Shown in pieces: positions 51,267 to 59,626 of a stretch of DNA of 64,000 nucleotides (position 1 is the stretch's first letter; the number at the start of each line of letters is the position of its first letter). Source of the stretch: an uncultured Fodinibius sp. GTDB taxonomy: Bacteria > Bacteroidota > Rhodothermia > Balneolales > Balneolaceae. The notes below the pieces were generated by a model. That model searched no databases, had not been told where the DNA came from, and worked only from the letters and a program-made list of their open reading frames with translations. A program made the translations under genes and the position numbers. The stretch spans positions 186,001-250,000 of the forward strand of contig CAJXMW010000004.1 in the NCBI GenBank assembly GCA_913056235.1, written 5' to 3'.

Positions 51267-52609
51267 GATGTTTGTTGATCTTTTTGAGAATTCCAGTAGA
51301 GATAAATAGGGATGCCTGCTAAAATGAGTCCCGCGCCAATCATAGCATTAAACAGGTTCGAGGAGATGCTGCTGGCAACTACAAATCCTGCGGCCAGGAT
51401 AAACACAATTGGTAGCCAGGGATAGCCCGGCATTTTAAAGGAGTTATCGGATTGCTGGTTTGCCTGGTTGCGGTAGTAGAACAGGGTTCCGGCCACGAGA
51501 CCGAAGAAAATCCAGTCCCCGAAAACGGTATAGTCGAGCAGTTGTCCATACGATCCAGAGAGAATAAGAATAATGATCCAGCCAGCTTGAATGATAAGCG
51601 AAAAGCTGGGCGTTCGGTACTTGGGATGAAGCTCTGCTGCTTTTTCGAAGAAGAGTCCATCGTCGGCCATGGCTTGATACACGCGGGCACCGCCGAGAAT
51701 GGCCAGATTCACAAAACCAAAGGTAGAAATGGCGATACCGGCCGAGATTAGTTTGCCATCAAAACCGCCCCAAATAGCCTTTGTGACATCCGAAGCCGGA
51801 GCGCTGCTGGCAGCCAATCCATCCACGCCAAGTGCGGTAACATAGGCCAGGTTCACCAGCAGATAACTGACAACCACGATAGCGACTCCGATAATAGTAG
51901 TGCGGGGTAGATTCTTTTGTGGATTACGGATTTCTCCTGCAATGTGATTAGCCTGCTGCCATCCCCCAAAGGCAAAAAGTACGGGAATTAAGGCCGTACC
52001 CATGGCGACGATCAGTCCCCAGCTGCCGGTAGAATGCGCTTGCACGGATTCGGTGGCCGTGCCGGTACCAAAGAGCAGCAGTCCGGCTACGGTGAGTACG
52101 GCAACGGCTACGAGTTTAAGAACAGTAAAAATATTCTGGGTGATGCTTCCGGGCTTAATCCCTAAGTAGTTAATGCCGGTAAGCAGTACGACTGATCCAA
52201 TGGCCAGTGGCTTTGTAAAGGCGCCAGCCAATCCGAAGAGGTCGCCGGTGTAATAAGCAAAGGTCATGGCAACAGCAGCAATGCCGCCGGTATTGATAAC
52301 AAAGAGTTGGGTCCAGCCATAGAGAAAGGCAGGGAGCGGTCCAAAGGCTTCACGGAGATATACATAGCCGCCGCCGGCTTCGGGACGCCGCGACCCTAAT
52401 TCACCAAAACAGAGGGCACCAATCAGGGCAATAGCGCCGCCGATGGCCCAGGCTCCCAGCACTAACCCTGGTGTGGGCAAGCGTTGTGCTACAATGGCGG
52501 GATTCAAGAATATACCGGCTCCGATGATTCCACCCACAACGACCATGATACCGTCGAAGAGTGTTAACCGCCGCGCGTAGGTAGTCTTATTGTTACTTTC
52601 TGACACCAT
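51263..52609 (-). CDS. APC-superfamily amino-acid permease
   Basis: 448 aa, about 12 membrane helices. The first helix reads GIMVVVGGIIGAGIFLNPAI, the APC-family G-x-G-I-F motif. FGELGSRRPEAGGGYVYLRE (about 69-88) is the second conserved segment. The C-terminal aminotransferase gene overlaps by 4 bp. It is transcribed against the bio genes on both sides. The substrate is not visible. Confidence 0.86.
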   Translation of the reverse strand: MVSESNNKTTYARRLTLFDGIMVVVGGIIGAGIFLNPAIVAQRLPTPGLVLGAWAIGGAIALIGALCFGELGSRRPEAGGGYVYLREAFGPLPAFLYGWTQLFVINTGGIAAVAMTFAYYTGDLFGLAGAFTKPLAIGSVVLLTGINYLGIKPGSITQNIFTVLKLVAVAVLTVAGLLLFGTGTATESVQAHSTGSWGLIVAMGTALIPVLFAFGGWQQANHIAGEIRNPQKNLPRTTIIGVAIVVVSYLLVNLAYVTALGVDGLAASSAPASDVTKAIWGGFDGKLISAGIAISTFGFVNLAILGGARVYQAMADDGLFFEKAAELHPKYRTPSFSLIIQAGWIIILILSGSYGQLLDYTVFGDWIFFGLVAGTLFYYRNQANQQSDNSFKMPGYPWLPIVFILAAGFVVASSISSNLFNAMIGAGLILAGIPIYLYWNSQKDQQTS

Positions 52610-52732
52610 CTGATTTTTGATTCAAATTGAAGTTGAAAATAGCGGTACTGAACTAACAAACAAGTTTTTTATTAGTGGGCGGAGTCATTAACTTTGACGC
52701 GTCGAATTTTGAAGCACAATAAAAACAAGAAC

Positions 52733-53353
52733 ATGCACGATTGGCCCTCAGCATTTTTTGTGACCGGAACCGACACCGGAATTGGCAAGACCGTAGTTTC
52801 AGCTATATTCACCAAAGCTCTGAATGCCAGTTATTGGAAGCCGATACAGGCGGGGCTGGACGAAGAGACAGACACCGAATTTGTTCAACGGGCGACGGGT
52901 TTTTCTGATTCCCAAATCAAACCGGAACTTTATCGGCTGAATACCCCAATGTCGCCCCATGCTGCGGCCAAAATTGATGATGTGGAGATCAACATGGATG
53001 ATTTTGAGCTGCCGGATTATTCTACTGATCACTTGGTGGTCGAAGGGGCGGGGGGATTGCACGTGCCAATGAACGATCAGGATATGATTATTGACCTGAT
53101 TTCGTATCTGGAGCTACCCGTGGTGTTGGTGGCACGCAGCACCTTGGGGACGTTAAATCATACCTTATTGTCTATAGAGGCACTTCGAAGTCGGGATATT
53201 CCTATTCTTGGCGTTGTTATGAACGGTCCGGAGCACAAGAGCAACCGCGAGACCATCCAACATTTTGGGGATGTAGCGATCCTCGCTGAAATCGACACCG
53301 TTGATCCGCTAAATCCCAACACACTGCAAGAGACATTTGAAAACAATTTTTAA
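52733..53353 (+). CDS. bioD: Dethiobiotin synthetase
   Basis: ATP-dependent ring closure giving dethiobiotin. I use ATG 52733 (MHDWPSAFF; 206 aa). An in-frame TTG at 52694 would add 13 basic residues that do not belong to the fold. The P-loop is VTGTDTGIGKTVVS (about 10-23). WKPIQAGLDEETDTE holds the KPxQ-type catalytic Lys. PMSPHAAAK and VVEGAGGLHVPM are standard BioD segments. bioA follows after 25 bp. Confidence 0.93.
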   Translation: MHDWPSAFFVTGTDTGIGKTVVSAIFTKALNASYWKPIQAGLDEETDTEFVQRATGFSDSQIKPELYRLNTPMSPHAAAKIDDVEINMDDFELPDYSTDHLVVEGAGGLHVPMNDQDMIIDLISYLELPVVLVARSTLGTLNHTLLSIEALRSRDIPILGVVMNGPEHKSNRETIQHFGDVAILAEIDTVDPLNPNTLQETFENNF

Positions 53354-53378
53354 CTGACAACCCAATCGCTTCCTGTTT

Positions 53379-54710
53379 ATGTCGAAGTTTCACCGCAATT
53401 TGTGGTACCCGTTTACCATCCTTAAAGATGCCCCAAAGCCGCTGAAGGTAAAAAGTGGCAAAGGACTCTGGTTGGAGCTTGAGGATGGGCGCGAAATTAT
53501 GGACGCCATCTCCAGCTGGTGGGTCAATACGTTTGGTCATGCACATCCCAAGATTACTCAAGCCATCACCCAACAGTCCGAAAAGCTGGAGCACGTGGTT
53601 TTTGCAAATTTTACGCATGATCCCGCGGAGCAGGCGGCCGAGATGATTGCCGATGCGTTGCCGGGTTCGTTGAACCGCGTGTTCTATTCCGATGATGGAT
53701 CCACGGCCATGGAGGTAGCGATGAAGATGGCCTATCAGTACTGGAAAAACAAAGGGCAGGATCGTCCAAAGTTTATCTGTTTTGAGGGAGCCTATCACGG
53801 TGATACGTTTGGAGCAATGTCAGCAGGTGAGCGCTCAGTGTTTACCAATGTGTTTCAGGACCTGTTATTTGATGTTGAGTTTCTGCCGTATCCCGACACC
53901 TGGATTGGCGATAATACCGTGGGAGATCGCGAAGATGAAATAATCGCTGAATTGGAAATGATGCTTACAGACAATCCAGAGACCTATGCCGGTATCATGA
54001 TCGAGCCGCTGGTGCAGGGCGCTGGCGGAATGAAGATGTGTCGCGAGGATTTTCTGCAAAAACTTCACTGGGTAAATCGTCAGTACAATACGCTGCTCAT
54101 TTTTGATGAGGTGATGACCGGCTTTGGACGAACGGGCGACTGGTTTGCCTGTCAGCGTGCCCAGGTTGAGCCTGATATCATTGCCATGGCCAAGGGGTTG
54201 ACCGGGGGATTTTTGCCGCTCTCAGCTACGGTGGCCTCTGATGACATTTATGATACATTCTACAGCAGTGATCCCGAGAAAACGTTTTGGCACGGACACA
54301 GCTACACGGCGAATCCGCTGGGATGCGTGGCTGCTATTGCTGCTTGTGAGCTTATGGAAGAGTATGAGCCCGTTTATTCGACCATGGAGCAGTGGCATGC
54401 CGATGAACTGCATAAGCTGCGTGATCATCCACGGCTTAAGAAACATCGTGTGCTGGGTACCATCGCCGCCATGGATATCGATACTGAGAACCGAGATGTG
54501 GAGGTGGATCCCTATACCAGTGAGGTACTGCGGGATGAAGATGGCTACCTGAATTCGGTGGCTGATGAGATCAAGAAGCGCTGCGTCGATCATGGGGTAC
54601 TGTTGCGTCCGCTGGGCAATGTGCTATACCTGATGCCGCCGTACTGCACGACCCGCGAACAGCTCAGCCAGATGTACAGTGCTATTACTGATCTGCTGGA
54701 GGAGATTTAG
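53379..54710 (+). CDS. bioA: Adenosylmethionine-8-amino-7-oxononanoate aminotransferase
   Basis: PLP enzyme using SAM as amino donor to make DAPA. 443 aa. The N-terminal LWYPFT (about 8-13) is the BioA hallmark, and the substrate loop SSWWVNTFGHAHPKI follows. ADALPGSLNRVFYSDDGSTA, FEGAYHGDTFGAMS, LIFDEVMTGFGRTG and the PLP lysine in MAKGLTGGFLPLSA (Lys272) are all present. bioB is not in the window. Confidence 0.95.
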   Translation: MSKFHRNLWYPFTILKDAPKPLKVKSGKGLWLELEDGREIMDAISSWWVNTFGHAHPKITQAITQQSEKLEHVVFANFTHDPAEQAAEMIADALPGSLNRVFYSDDGSTAMEVAMKMAYQYWKNKGQDRPKFICFEGAYHGDTFGAMSAGERSVFTNVFQDLLFDVEFLPYPDTWIGDNTVGDREDEIIAELEMMLTDNPETYAGIMIEPLVQGAGGMKMCREDFLQKLHWVNRQYNTLLIFDEVMTGFGRTGDWFACQRAQVEPDIIAMAKGLTGGFLPLSATVASDDIYDTFYSSDPEKTFWHGHSYTANPLGCVAAIAACELMEEYEPVYSTMEQWHADELHKLRDHPRLKKHRVLGTIAAMDIDTENRDVEVDPYTSEVLRDEDGYLNSVADEIKKRCVDHGVLLRPLGNVLYLMPPYCTTREQLSQMYSAITDLLEEI

Positions 54711-54812
54711 TGTCATTTAAGACCCTCAGGGTTTGGTAATTTTATTCAGAAATTGGGCAAATAAATATCTTAACCCGGAGGATTTAATCGGTAAAGAAAT
54801 AAAAAGTATCCG

Positions 54813-54840
54813 TGTCATGCTGAACTTGTTTCAGCATCTA
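54813..54840. repeat. Short TGTCATGCTGAA palindrome in the gap after bioA
   Basis: ATGCTGAA (54817-54824) pairs exactly with TTCAGCAT (54830-54837) around CTTGT. It resembles the TGTCATCCTGAA block at 45364. The same gap (54711-54873) also holds ACCCT-C-AGGGT near 54731. Confidence 0.55.
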
Positions 54841-54873
54841 TAAGTCAACAATTTCTTTAGTATCTAACTAAGA

Positions 54874-55233
54874 TTACGACTTTAACTTGTCCGTGTTTTG
54901 ATTTTGAGGAGGGAGCTGGCGGGTATAGGCAATACTCTTGTCTATAAACTTTTGTAGTGCTTTGGAGTGCTCATAAATCGATTCATCTACCATCACTAGA
55001 TCTTCATAGAGTCCCTTATCGGGCAGGTACCGGTGGACGCCATTCTGGGATAGTAATTTTTCAGCCAGTGATTCCCCAATTCTGGCTACCAGCATATCCT
55101 CGTAAATACCCAGGCACATATTACCGTTGAGCAGGTAGCCAACGCCACCGCCTTCTTTTCTTTTTTTCAATTCTTCATTGGCTATAAGGTGATGATCCAG
55201 CAGGTCTTCAAGTCGTTCGCTATAGTCAGCCAC
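54874..55233 (-). CDS. TfoX N-terminal-domain protein
   Basis: 119 aa. The segment GVGYLLNGNMCLGIYEDMLVARIG and the late SIAYTRQLPP match the TfoX/Sxy N-terminal domain (I quote no more than part of it: GVGYLLNGNMCLGIYEDML). In competent bacteria TfoX regulates competence genes. Stand-alone N-domains have no settled role, and the C-terminal domain is absent here. The usual MFGG is replaced by KEGGG. It is on the - strand after an unrecognised 151-aa gene with a 67-bp gap. Confidence 0.75.
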   Translation of the reverse strand: MADYSERLEDLLDHHLIANEELKKRKEGGGVGYLLNGNMCLGIYEDMLVARIGESLAEKLLSQNGVHRYLPDKGLYEDLVMVDESIYEHSKALQKFIDKSIAYTRQLPPQNQNTDKLKS

Positions 55234-55299
55234 GGTGTTTAATTAGTTAAAATGAAGGATAAGATGTGATCTTTTGAGTAATTTCAAAATACCTGTTAA

Positions 55300-55755
55300 T
55301 CAAGATTCGAACAGGGTATTTACATCTTCAAGGTAATCTGAATGAGTGAGCTTCTTGGTTAGATCATCGATAGTATCATGAATCTCCAGTGGTACAGCAG
55401 CGGCATCATCTTCCAGTGTCTTGCGATAGAGGGCTAAGGCCTGTGCATAGCACTTTTGGGCGCGGGTCAATGATTCCTCATGTCGGATATTACCTTCTTC
55501 GACTAGTAGATCGGCGACGGCCACGGCCAACTCAGACTGAAATTTTTCCGGTCGTTGAAAATAAGAAATGGTTTCTTCGAGGGTGAGTTCGTGAAATTCT
55601 TTGGGATGGTCTTTGGTCAACCGTCGAAAGGCGTCCTCAATTTCTTGCTTGGCTTCTTCCTGCCGGTTCTGATCTTTCTTGAATATAACATGTTGTAGTA
55701 TCTGCGTCAGGAATTGGATCTGACGCATCAGGAAGTCCTGCCGGTGAAGTGACAT
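55300..55755 (-). CDS. Uncharacterised helical protein (DUF6483-like)
   Basis: 151 aa, predicted to be almost all alpha-helical and rich in Glu, Gln and Leu, with no signal peptide or membrane segment. The N-terminus RQDFLMRQIQFLTQILQHVI resembles what I recall of DUF6483. The middle has a TPR-like helix (QKCYAQALALYRKTL). I cannot assign a function. It lies between the TfoX-N gene and the NTF2-like gene on the same strand. The frame, length and coding character support a real gene. Confidence 0.6.
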   Translation of the reverse strand: MSLHRQDFLMRQIQFLTQILQHVIFKKDQNRQEEAKQEIEDAFRRLTKDHPKEFHELTLEETISYFQRPEKFQSELAVAVADLLVEEGNIRHEESLTRAQKCYAQALALYRKTLEDDAAAVPLEIHDTIDDLTKKLTHSDYLEDVNTLFES

Positions 55756-55976
55756 AATCCCAAAATTTCTGAGTGAATGTTTTTCTAAAGCTCAGCATTC
55801 ATCAGTCCATTCTCAAACTTAAATGACCTAGTTTAGGTGTGCCGACAGGGTATTTATCATCCGATCACCCATCCGGTTCATAGGCTCGTAATTTGTAACT
55901 AGTAAGCATTACAAATCGGATCAGCAGAAAAGTTATCCAGATGAATAACGATCGTTTTGAAATATTTATTCATGCA

Positions 55977-56411
55977 TTAATAAATTGAGGCAGCGTTGAT
56001 GACTTTTACGGATTCGGGTTCACCATGAACGCCAATCAAGAGCCAAGACTGATCTTTTTTGTAAAATATTTCGGTCCATCGCCCTTTGATAGCTCGTACA
56101 TTTTGTTGTTGATCTCGGATACGTGCGTTGTAACGGTAATTTACTATACCTACCTGATTCTCGCAGATGGTGATCCTAAGTGGAAAAAGCCTGTATTCAA
56201 CGAGCTTGGATGACTTGTCGATTATTGACTTGATAGCATAAGTGCGATCATGTGGTACTACGCTATTGGCATCCCAACCTGCGTACTGTGGATGAATAGC
56301 TTGCCTGATTAGCCTGAAGTCCCCCTTTAGGGAACATTTCCACAATTCGTCAACCCGTTGCCAAAGTACTTGCTCTTCCGTAGTTAGGTCATTGATGGTT
56401 TGGTGTCCCAT
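55977..56411 (-). CDS. NTF2-like/SnoaL (DUF4440-type) protein
   Basis: 144 aa. The pattern of an N-terminal helix pair (EEQVLWQRVDELWKCSLKGD), HPQYAGWD, then four long strands ending in GRWTEIFYKKDQSWLLIGVH is the cone-shaped NTF2 fold. Members serve as small enzymes or binding modules; the closest label is a DUF4440/SnoaL-like protein. No partner is obvious. The 221-bp gap before it (55756-55976) is AT-rich with no feature I can support. Confidence 0.72.
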   Translation of the reverse strand: MGHQTINDLTTEEQVLWQRVDELWKCSLKGDFRLIRQAIHPQYAGWDANSVVPHDRTYAIKSIIDKSSKLVEYRLFPLRITICENQVGIVNYRYNARIRDQQQNVRAIKGRWTEIFYKKDQSWLLIGVHGEPESVKVINAASIY

Positions 56412-56546
56412 GATGAACCTCTCTAAAAGTTAGATGAATAGGAACTAACACTGTCCCTTTAAATCAAATTTATCAAAAAGGACAACACCTGCAAGTTAGA
56501 GCTATATAATAATTTGGTAGGGGTTAACCTCACAGATCCGGAGCAG

Positions 56547-57035
56547 TTAGGTCAAATTTTTAGTCTTAGCGCGGGATTCCTCGGCCATCTGATCGTGATA
56601 GTCAGATAGTTTCTCAGCTAGTTCGGTATCCTGCATACTCAGCATCCGAACCGCAAGCAGGCCGGCATTTTCTGCTTTACCGATAGCAACTGTTGCTACA
56701 GGAACGCCAGGCGGCATTTGGACGATTGAGTAGAGGCTGTCCAAACCACTAAGCGTGCTTGTTTTCACAGGAACACCAATCACGGGAAGGGTGGTATGGG
56801 CAGCGGTCATTCCGGGAAGATGGGCAGCGCCGCCAGCACCGGCAATGATTACCTTGATACCACGCTGCCGCGCTTTTTTGCCGTATTTTGCCATGTCATC
56901 GGGAGTGCGGTGAGCTGAAACCACTTTTTTTTCGTAGGGAATATCGAATTCGTCCAGTATTTCACAGGCATCTTTCATGGTGGGCCAGTCGCTGTCGCTA
57001 CCCATGATGACGCCAACTTTGGGTTCATTACTCAT
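56547..57035 (-). CDS. purE: N5-carboxyaminoimidazole ribonucleotide mutase
   Basis: Class I PurE, converting N5-CAIR to CAIR in purine synthesis. 162 aa. [16 protein letters not shown] (about 8-23), [11 protein letters not shown] (about 38-48), [19 protein letters not shown] (about 64-82) and [17 protein letters not shown] are diagnostic. It follows purK, with a 117-bp gap that contains GTATCCAGTATCCTG-like short repeats. Confidence 0.95.
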   Translation of the reverse strand: MSNEPKVGVIMGSDSDWPTMKDACEILDEFDIPYEKKVVSAHRTPDDMAKYGKKARQRGIKVIIAGAGGAAHLPGMTAAHTTLPVIGVPVKTSTLSGLDSLYSIVQMPPGVPVATVAIGKAENAGLLAVRMLSMQDTELAEKLSDYHDQMAEESRAKTKNLT

Positions 57036-57152
57036 TTTCAGGAAAGATTTTAGATATTAATATTAGTTTATGAAAATTACTTTTAGAAGTCAGGATTTTA
57101 GATTAATCCTCCATTTAATCCTGTAAATTGTATCCAGTATCCTGAATGAACT

Positions 57153-58313
57153 TTAAATTCGTACCTCTTGGGTTACTTCTTTTGCCCGATTGTAGGTCTT
57201 TTCCATATCCTTACCCAGCATGGTATAGTGACTCATCTTTCGTCCTACCCGACTGTCTAGCTTGCCATAAACATGTAAGTGACCGTCGGATTCCGCCACG
57301 GCTTTCAAGGCATTATCAACTTGGGCATCACGCTCATTCGTACCCAGCAGATTTATCATAGCTACGGCCGGTTTACGCAGCTTCGTTGAACCGAGGGGAA
57401 GTCCCATCACGGCACGCACATGATTCTCGAACTGAGAGGTTACGCATCCTTCAATGGTATAGTGTCCCGAGTTGTGGGGACGCGGCGCCGACTCATTAAG
57501 CAGTAGCTCACCATCAGGAGTGAGGAAAAATTCATAAGCGAAGATTCCTTTGCCGTCAATTGCCTCAGTCGCTTTTATAGCCAGTTCTTGTGCCTTCTCC
57601 CGGACGGACGGATCAACCGGTGCAGGCGATTTTACCGCCACACAGATATGATCTTCCTGTACGGTCTCACAACAGGGATAGACGACATGTCCCGTTTCAT
57701 TGCGTGCTACTTGCACCGCTAGTTCATGCGTAAAATCGACAAATGCCTCAGCTACAATATCGTGTCCCTTGGTACCGCCAAGACTGTCAAAAGCTTCCAG
57801 CGCTTCCTCTAGGTTTTCCACCGTTTCGTTGCCAAAGCCGTCGTATCCCCCTTTGGATGACTTCAACAGGTAGGGCCAGCCGTGGTTGTCTCCAAATGCT
57901 TTTAAGTCAGACTCATCTTGTACAAGTCCATACGGCGTAACCGGGATACCGGCTCCTTCAAAAGTTTGTTTTTCGATCAGCTTGTTTTCAATAAGTGCAA
58001 AGCTGTCCGGTGAGGGATAAATGGGGGTTCCACTTTGTTTTTGGGTCTGCTTTAATACATCCGAGCTGATGAACTCATTTTCGAGGGTGAGTACATAGCA
58101 GGTTTTGGCGAATGCGCTCATATCATCCACCGAATCGAACGAGCCGGTCTGAGAATGCGGCGTAATAAATTGAACGGGCTCATTTTCAGGTCGATCCGAA
58201 AACACCCCTACTTGTACGCCGTAGCGGAATGCCTGTAGCCCCGACATACGGGCAAGCTGTCCAGCGCCCAAAAATCCTATTCTGAAATCTGCTGAAAGTG
58301 GATTCGTATCCAT
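57153..58313 (-). CDS. purK: N5-carboxyaminoimidazole ribonucleotide synthase
   Basis: ATP-grasp enzyme that carboxylates AIR using bicarbonate, the partner of PurE. 386 aa. FLGAGQLARMSGLQAFRYG (about 14-32) opens the preATP-grasp domain. GWPYLLKSSKGGYDGFGNE (about 140-158) is the ATP loop, and LLLNESAPRPHNSGHYTIEG (about 268-287) holds metal ligands. It is upstream of purE on the - strand. Confidence 0.94.
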   Translation of the reverse strand: MDTNPLSADFRIGFLGAGQLARMSGLQAFRYGVQVGVFSDRPENEPVQFITPHSQTGSFDSVDDMSAFAKTCYVLTLENEFISSDVLKQTQKQSGTPIYPSPDSFALIENKLIEKQTFEGAGIPVTPYGLVQDESDLKAFGDNHGWPYLLKSSKGGYDGFGNETVENLEEALEAFDSLGGTKGHDIVAEAFVDFTHELAVQVARNETGHVVYPCCETVQEDHICVAVKSPAPVDPSVREKAQELAIKATEAIDGKGIFAYEFFLTPDGELLLNESAPRPHNSGHYTIEGCVTSQFENHVRAVMGLPLGSTKLRKPAVAMINLLGTNERDAQVDNALKAVAESDGHLHVYGKLDSRVGRKMSHYTMLGKDMEKTYNRAKEVTQEVRI

Positions 58314-58476
58314 TTATCTGGCAATTTATCTTTTTAAAATTGAAATCGGAACATAAGCAATATTCCAGTAGGAATTAAGAGATGGTTGTAAACCAGATTC
58401 TTCATTTTGTGGAAAGAATCGTATTTTAAAAGCCGAAATAAAAAGCCATCTCATTTGTAATTGAATTAGTACCCAC

Positions 58477-59559
58477 ATGGATATAGAAGCAAAACTTGAG
58501 CAGGTCAAAGAGCGGTTTGAAGAAGTGACTGCAGCAATGAGTGATCCCGCTGTGTATGATGATCCCCAGCGGTATACGGAGTTGACCAAAGAGCACAGCG
58601 ACCTCAAAGAATTGGTAGAGCTTTACGAAGAATGGAAAGACACCAAAAAGCAAATTGAGGGAAATCAAGAGCTCATTGAAGAGGGCGACGACGCTGAGAT
58701 TACTGAGATGGCCGAGATGGAAAACGAAGAGCTCAAACCTAAATTGGAGCAGCTCGAAGAGGATATCAAGTTTAAGCTGATACCCAAAGATCCCGACGAC
58801 TCGAAGAACGTAATTGTGGAGCTGCGTGCGGGTACCGGTGGTGATGAGGCCGCAATTTTTGCCGGTGACCTTTTTGATATGTATCGGCGTTATGCCGATA
58901 AAAAAGGCTGGAAATTGAACCTGCTAAGCCTTAGTGAATCTGAAAAGGGCGGATACAAAGAACTCACTTTCGGATTAGAAGGAGATAACGTGTACGGGGA
59001 AATGAAGTACGAGAGTGGTGTTCACCGCGTGCAACGTGTGCCTGAAACAGAAACACAGGGCAGGGTACATACTTCGGCAGCTACGGTGGCCGTGTTACCC
59101 GAAGCCGAAGAGGTGGATATTGATATTAATACTGCCGACATCCGTGTGGATACATTCCGTGCCAGTGGAGCTGGGGGACAGCACGTCAACAAGACGGATT
59201 CGGCCGTTCGGCTGACGCATGAACCTTCTGGGGTGGTAGTGGAGTGTCAGCAGGAGCGATCGCAGCACCAGAACAAGGATAAGGCCATGAAGATGTTACG
59301 CTCAAAACTGTATGAAATTGAAGAGGAAAAGCAGCGCAGAGAACGTGAACAGGAGCGCAACAGCCAGATTTCTACAGGCGATCGAAGCGCTAAAATCCGA
59401 ACGTACAACTTTCCGCAAAGCAGGTTGACTGATCATCGAATTAATCTGACGCTCTATAACCTCGAAGATATTATGAAGGGTGAAATTGGAGAAGTGATTG
59501 AGGCGCTGCGTGTGCAGGACAATCTCGATAAGCTGAATGCGGTAATGAAGGAAGGGTAA
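58477..59559 (+). CDS. prfA: Peptide chain release factor 1
   Basis: Recognises UAA/UAG and triggers peptide release. 360 aa, full length. The GGQ hydrolysis motif is at residues 233-235 ([19 protein letters not shown]). The codon-recognition loop reads [14 protein letters not shown], that is P-E-T at the PxT position typical of RF1. Coiled N-terminal domain ([16 protein letters not shown]). It is convergent with pckA, separated by 67 bp that hold a hairpin. Confidence 0.96.
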   Translation: MDIEAKLEQVKERFEEVTAAMSDPAVYDDPQRYTELTKEHSDLKELVELYEEWKDTKKQIEGNQELIEEGDDAEITEMAEMENEELKPKLEQLEEDIKFKLIPKDPDDSKNVIVELRAGTGGDEAAIFAGDLFDMYRRYADKKGWKLNLLSLSESEKGGYKELTFGLEGDNVYGEMKYESGVHRVQRVPETETQGRVHTSAATVAVLPEAEEVDIDINTADIRVDTFRASGAGGQHVNKTDSAVRLTHEPSGVVVECQQERSQHQNKDKAMKMLRSKLYEIEEEKQRREREQERNSQISTGDRSAKIRTYNFPQSRLTDHRINLTLYNLEDIMKGEIGEVIEALRVQDNLDKLNAVMKEG

Positions 59560-59578
59560 CAGTTTGCAGTAAACAGTC

Positions 59579-59599
59579 AACAGTGGATAAACCACTGTT
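59579..59599. terminator. Hairpin between convergent prfA and pckA
   Basis: AACAGTGG (59579-59586) pairs exactly with CCACTGTT (59592-59599) around ATAAA. Flanking CAGT/ACTG units add further weak pairing. Bidirectional end signal or small palindromic repeat; there is no long T-run. Confidence 0.5.
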
Positions 59600-59626
59600 A
59601 ACTGCTCACTGATGACTGTATAACTA

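Noticed and set aside
52694-52732. TTG-initiated extension of bioD
   Set aside because: It adds 13 mostly basic residues ahead of the normal BioD N-terminus; ATG 52733 gives the expected start.
53217-53798. 193-codon - strand open frame across bioD and bioA
   Set aside because: Spans the ends of two clear biotin genes in antisense; coincidental.
54874-55233. Calling the TfoX-N gene a competence regulator
   Set aside because: Only the N-terminal domain is present, and no competence gene is nearby.
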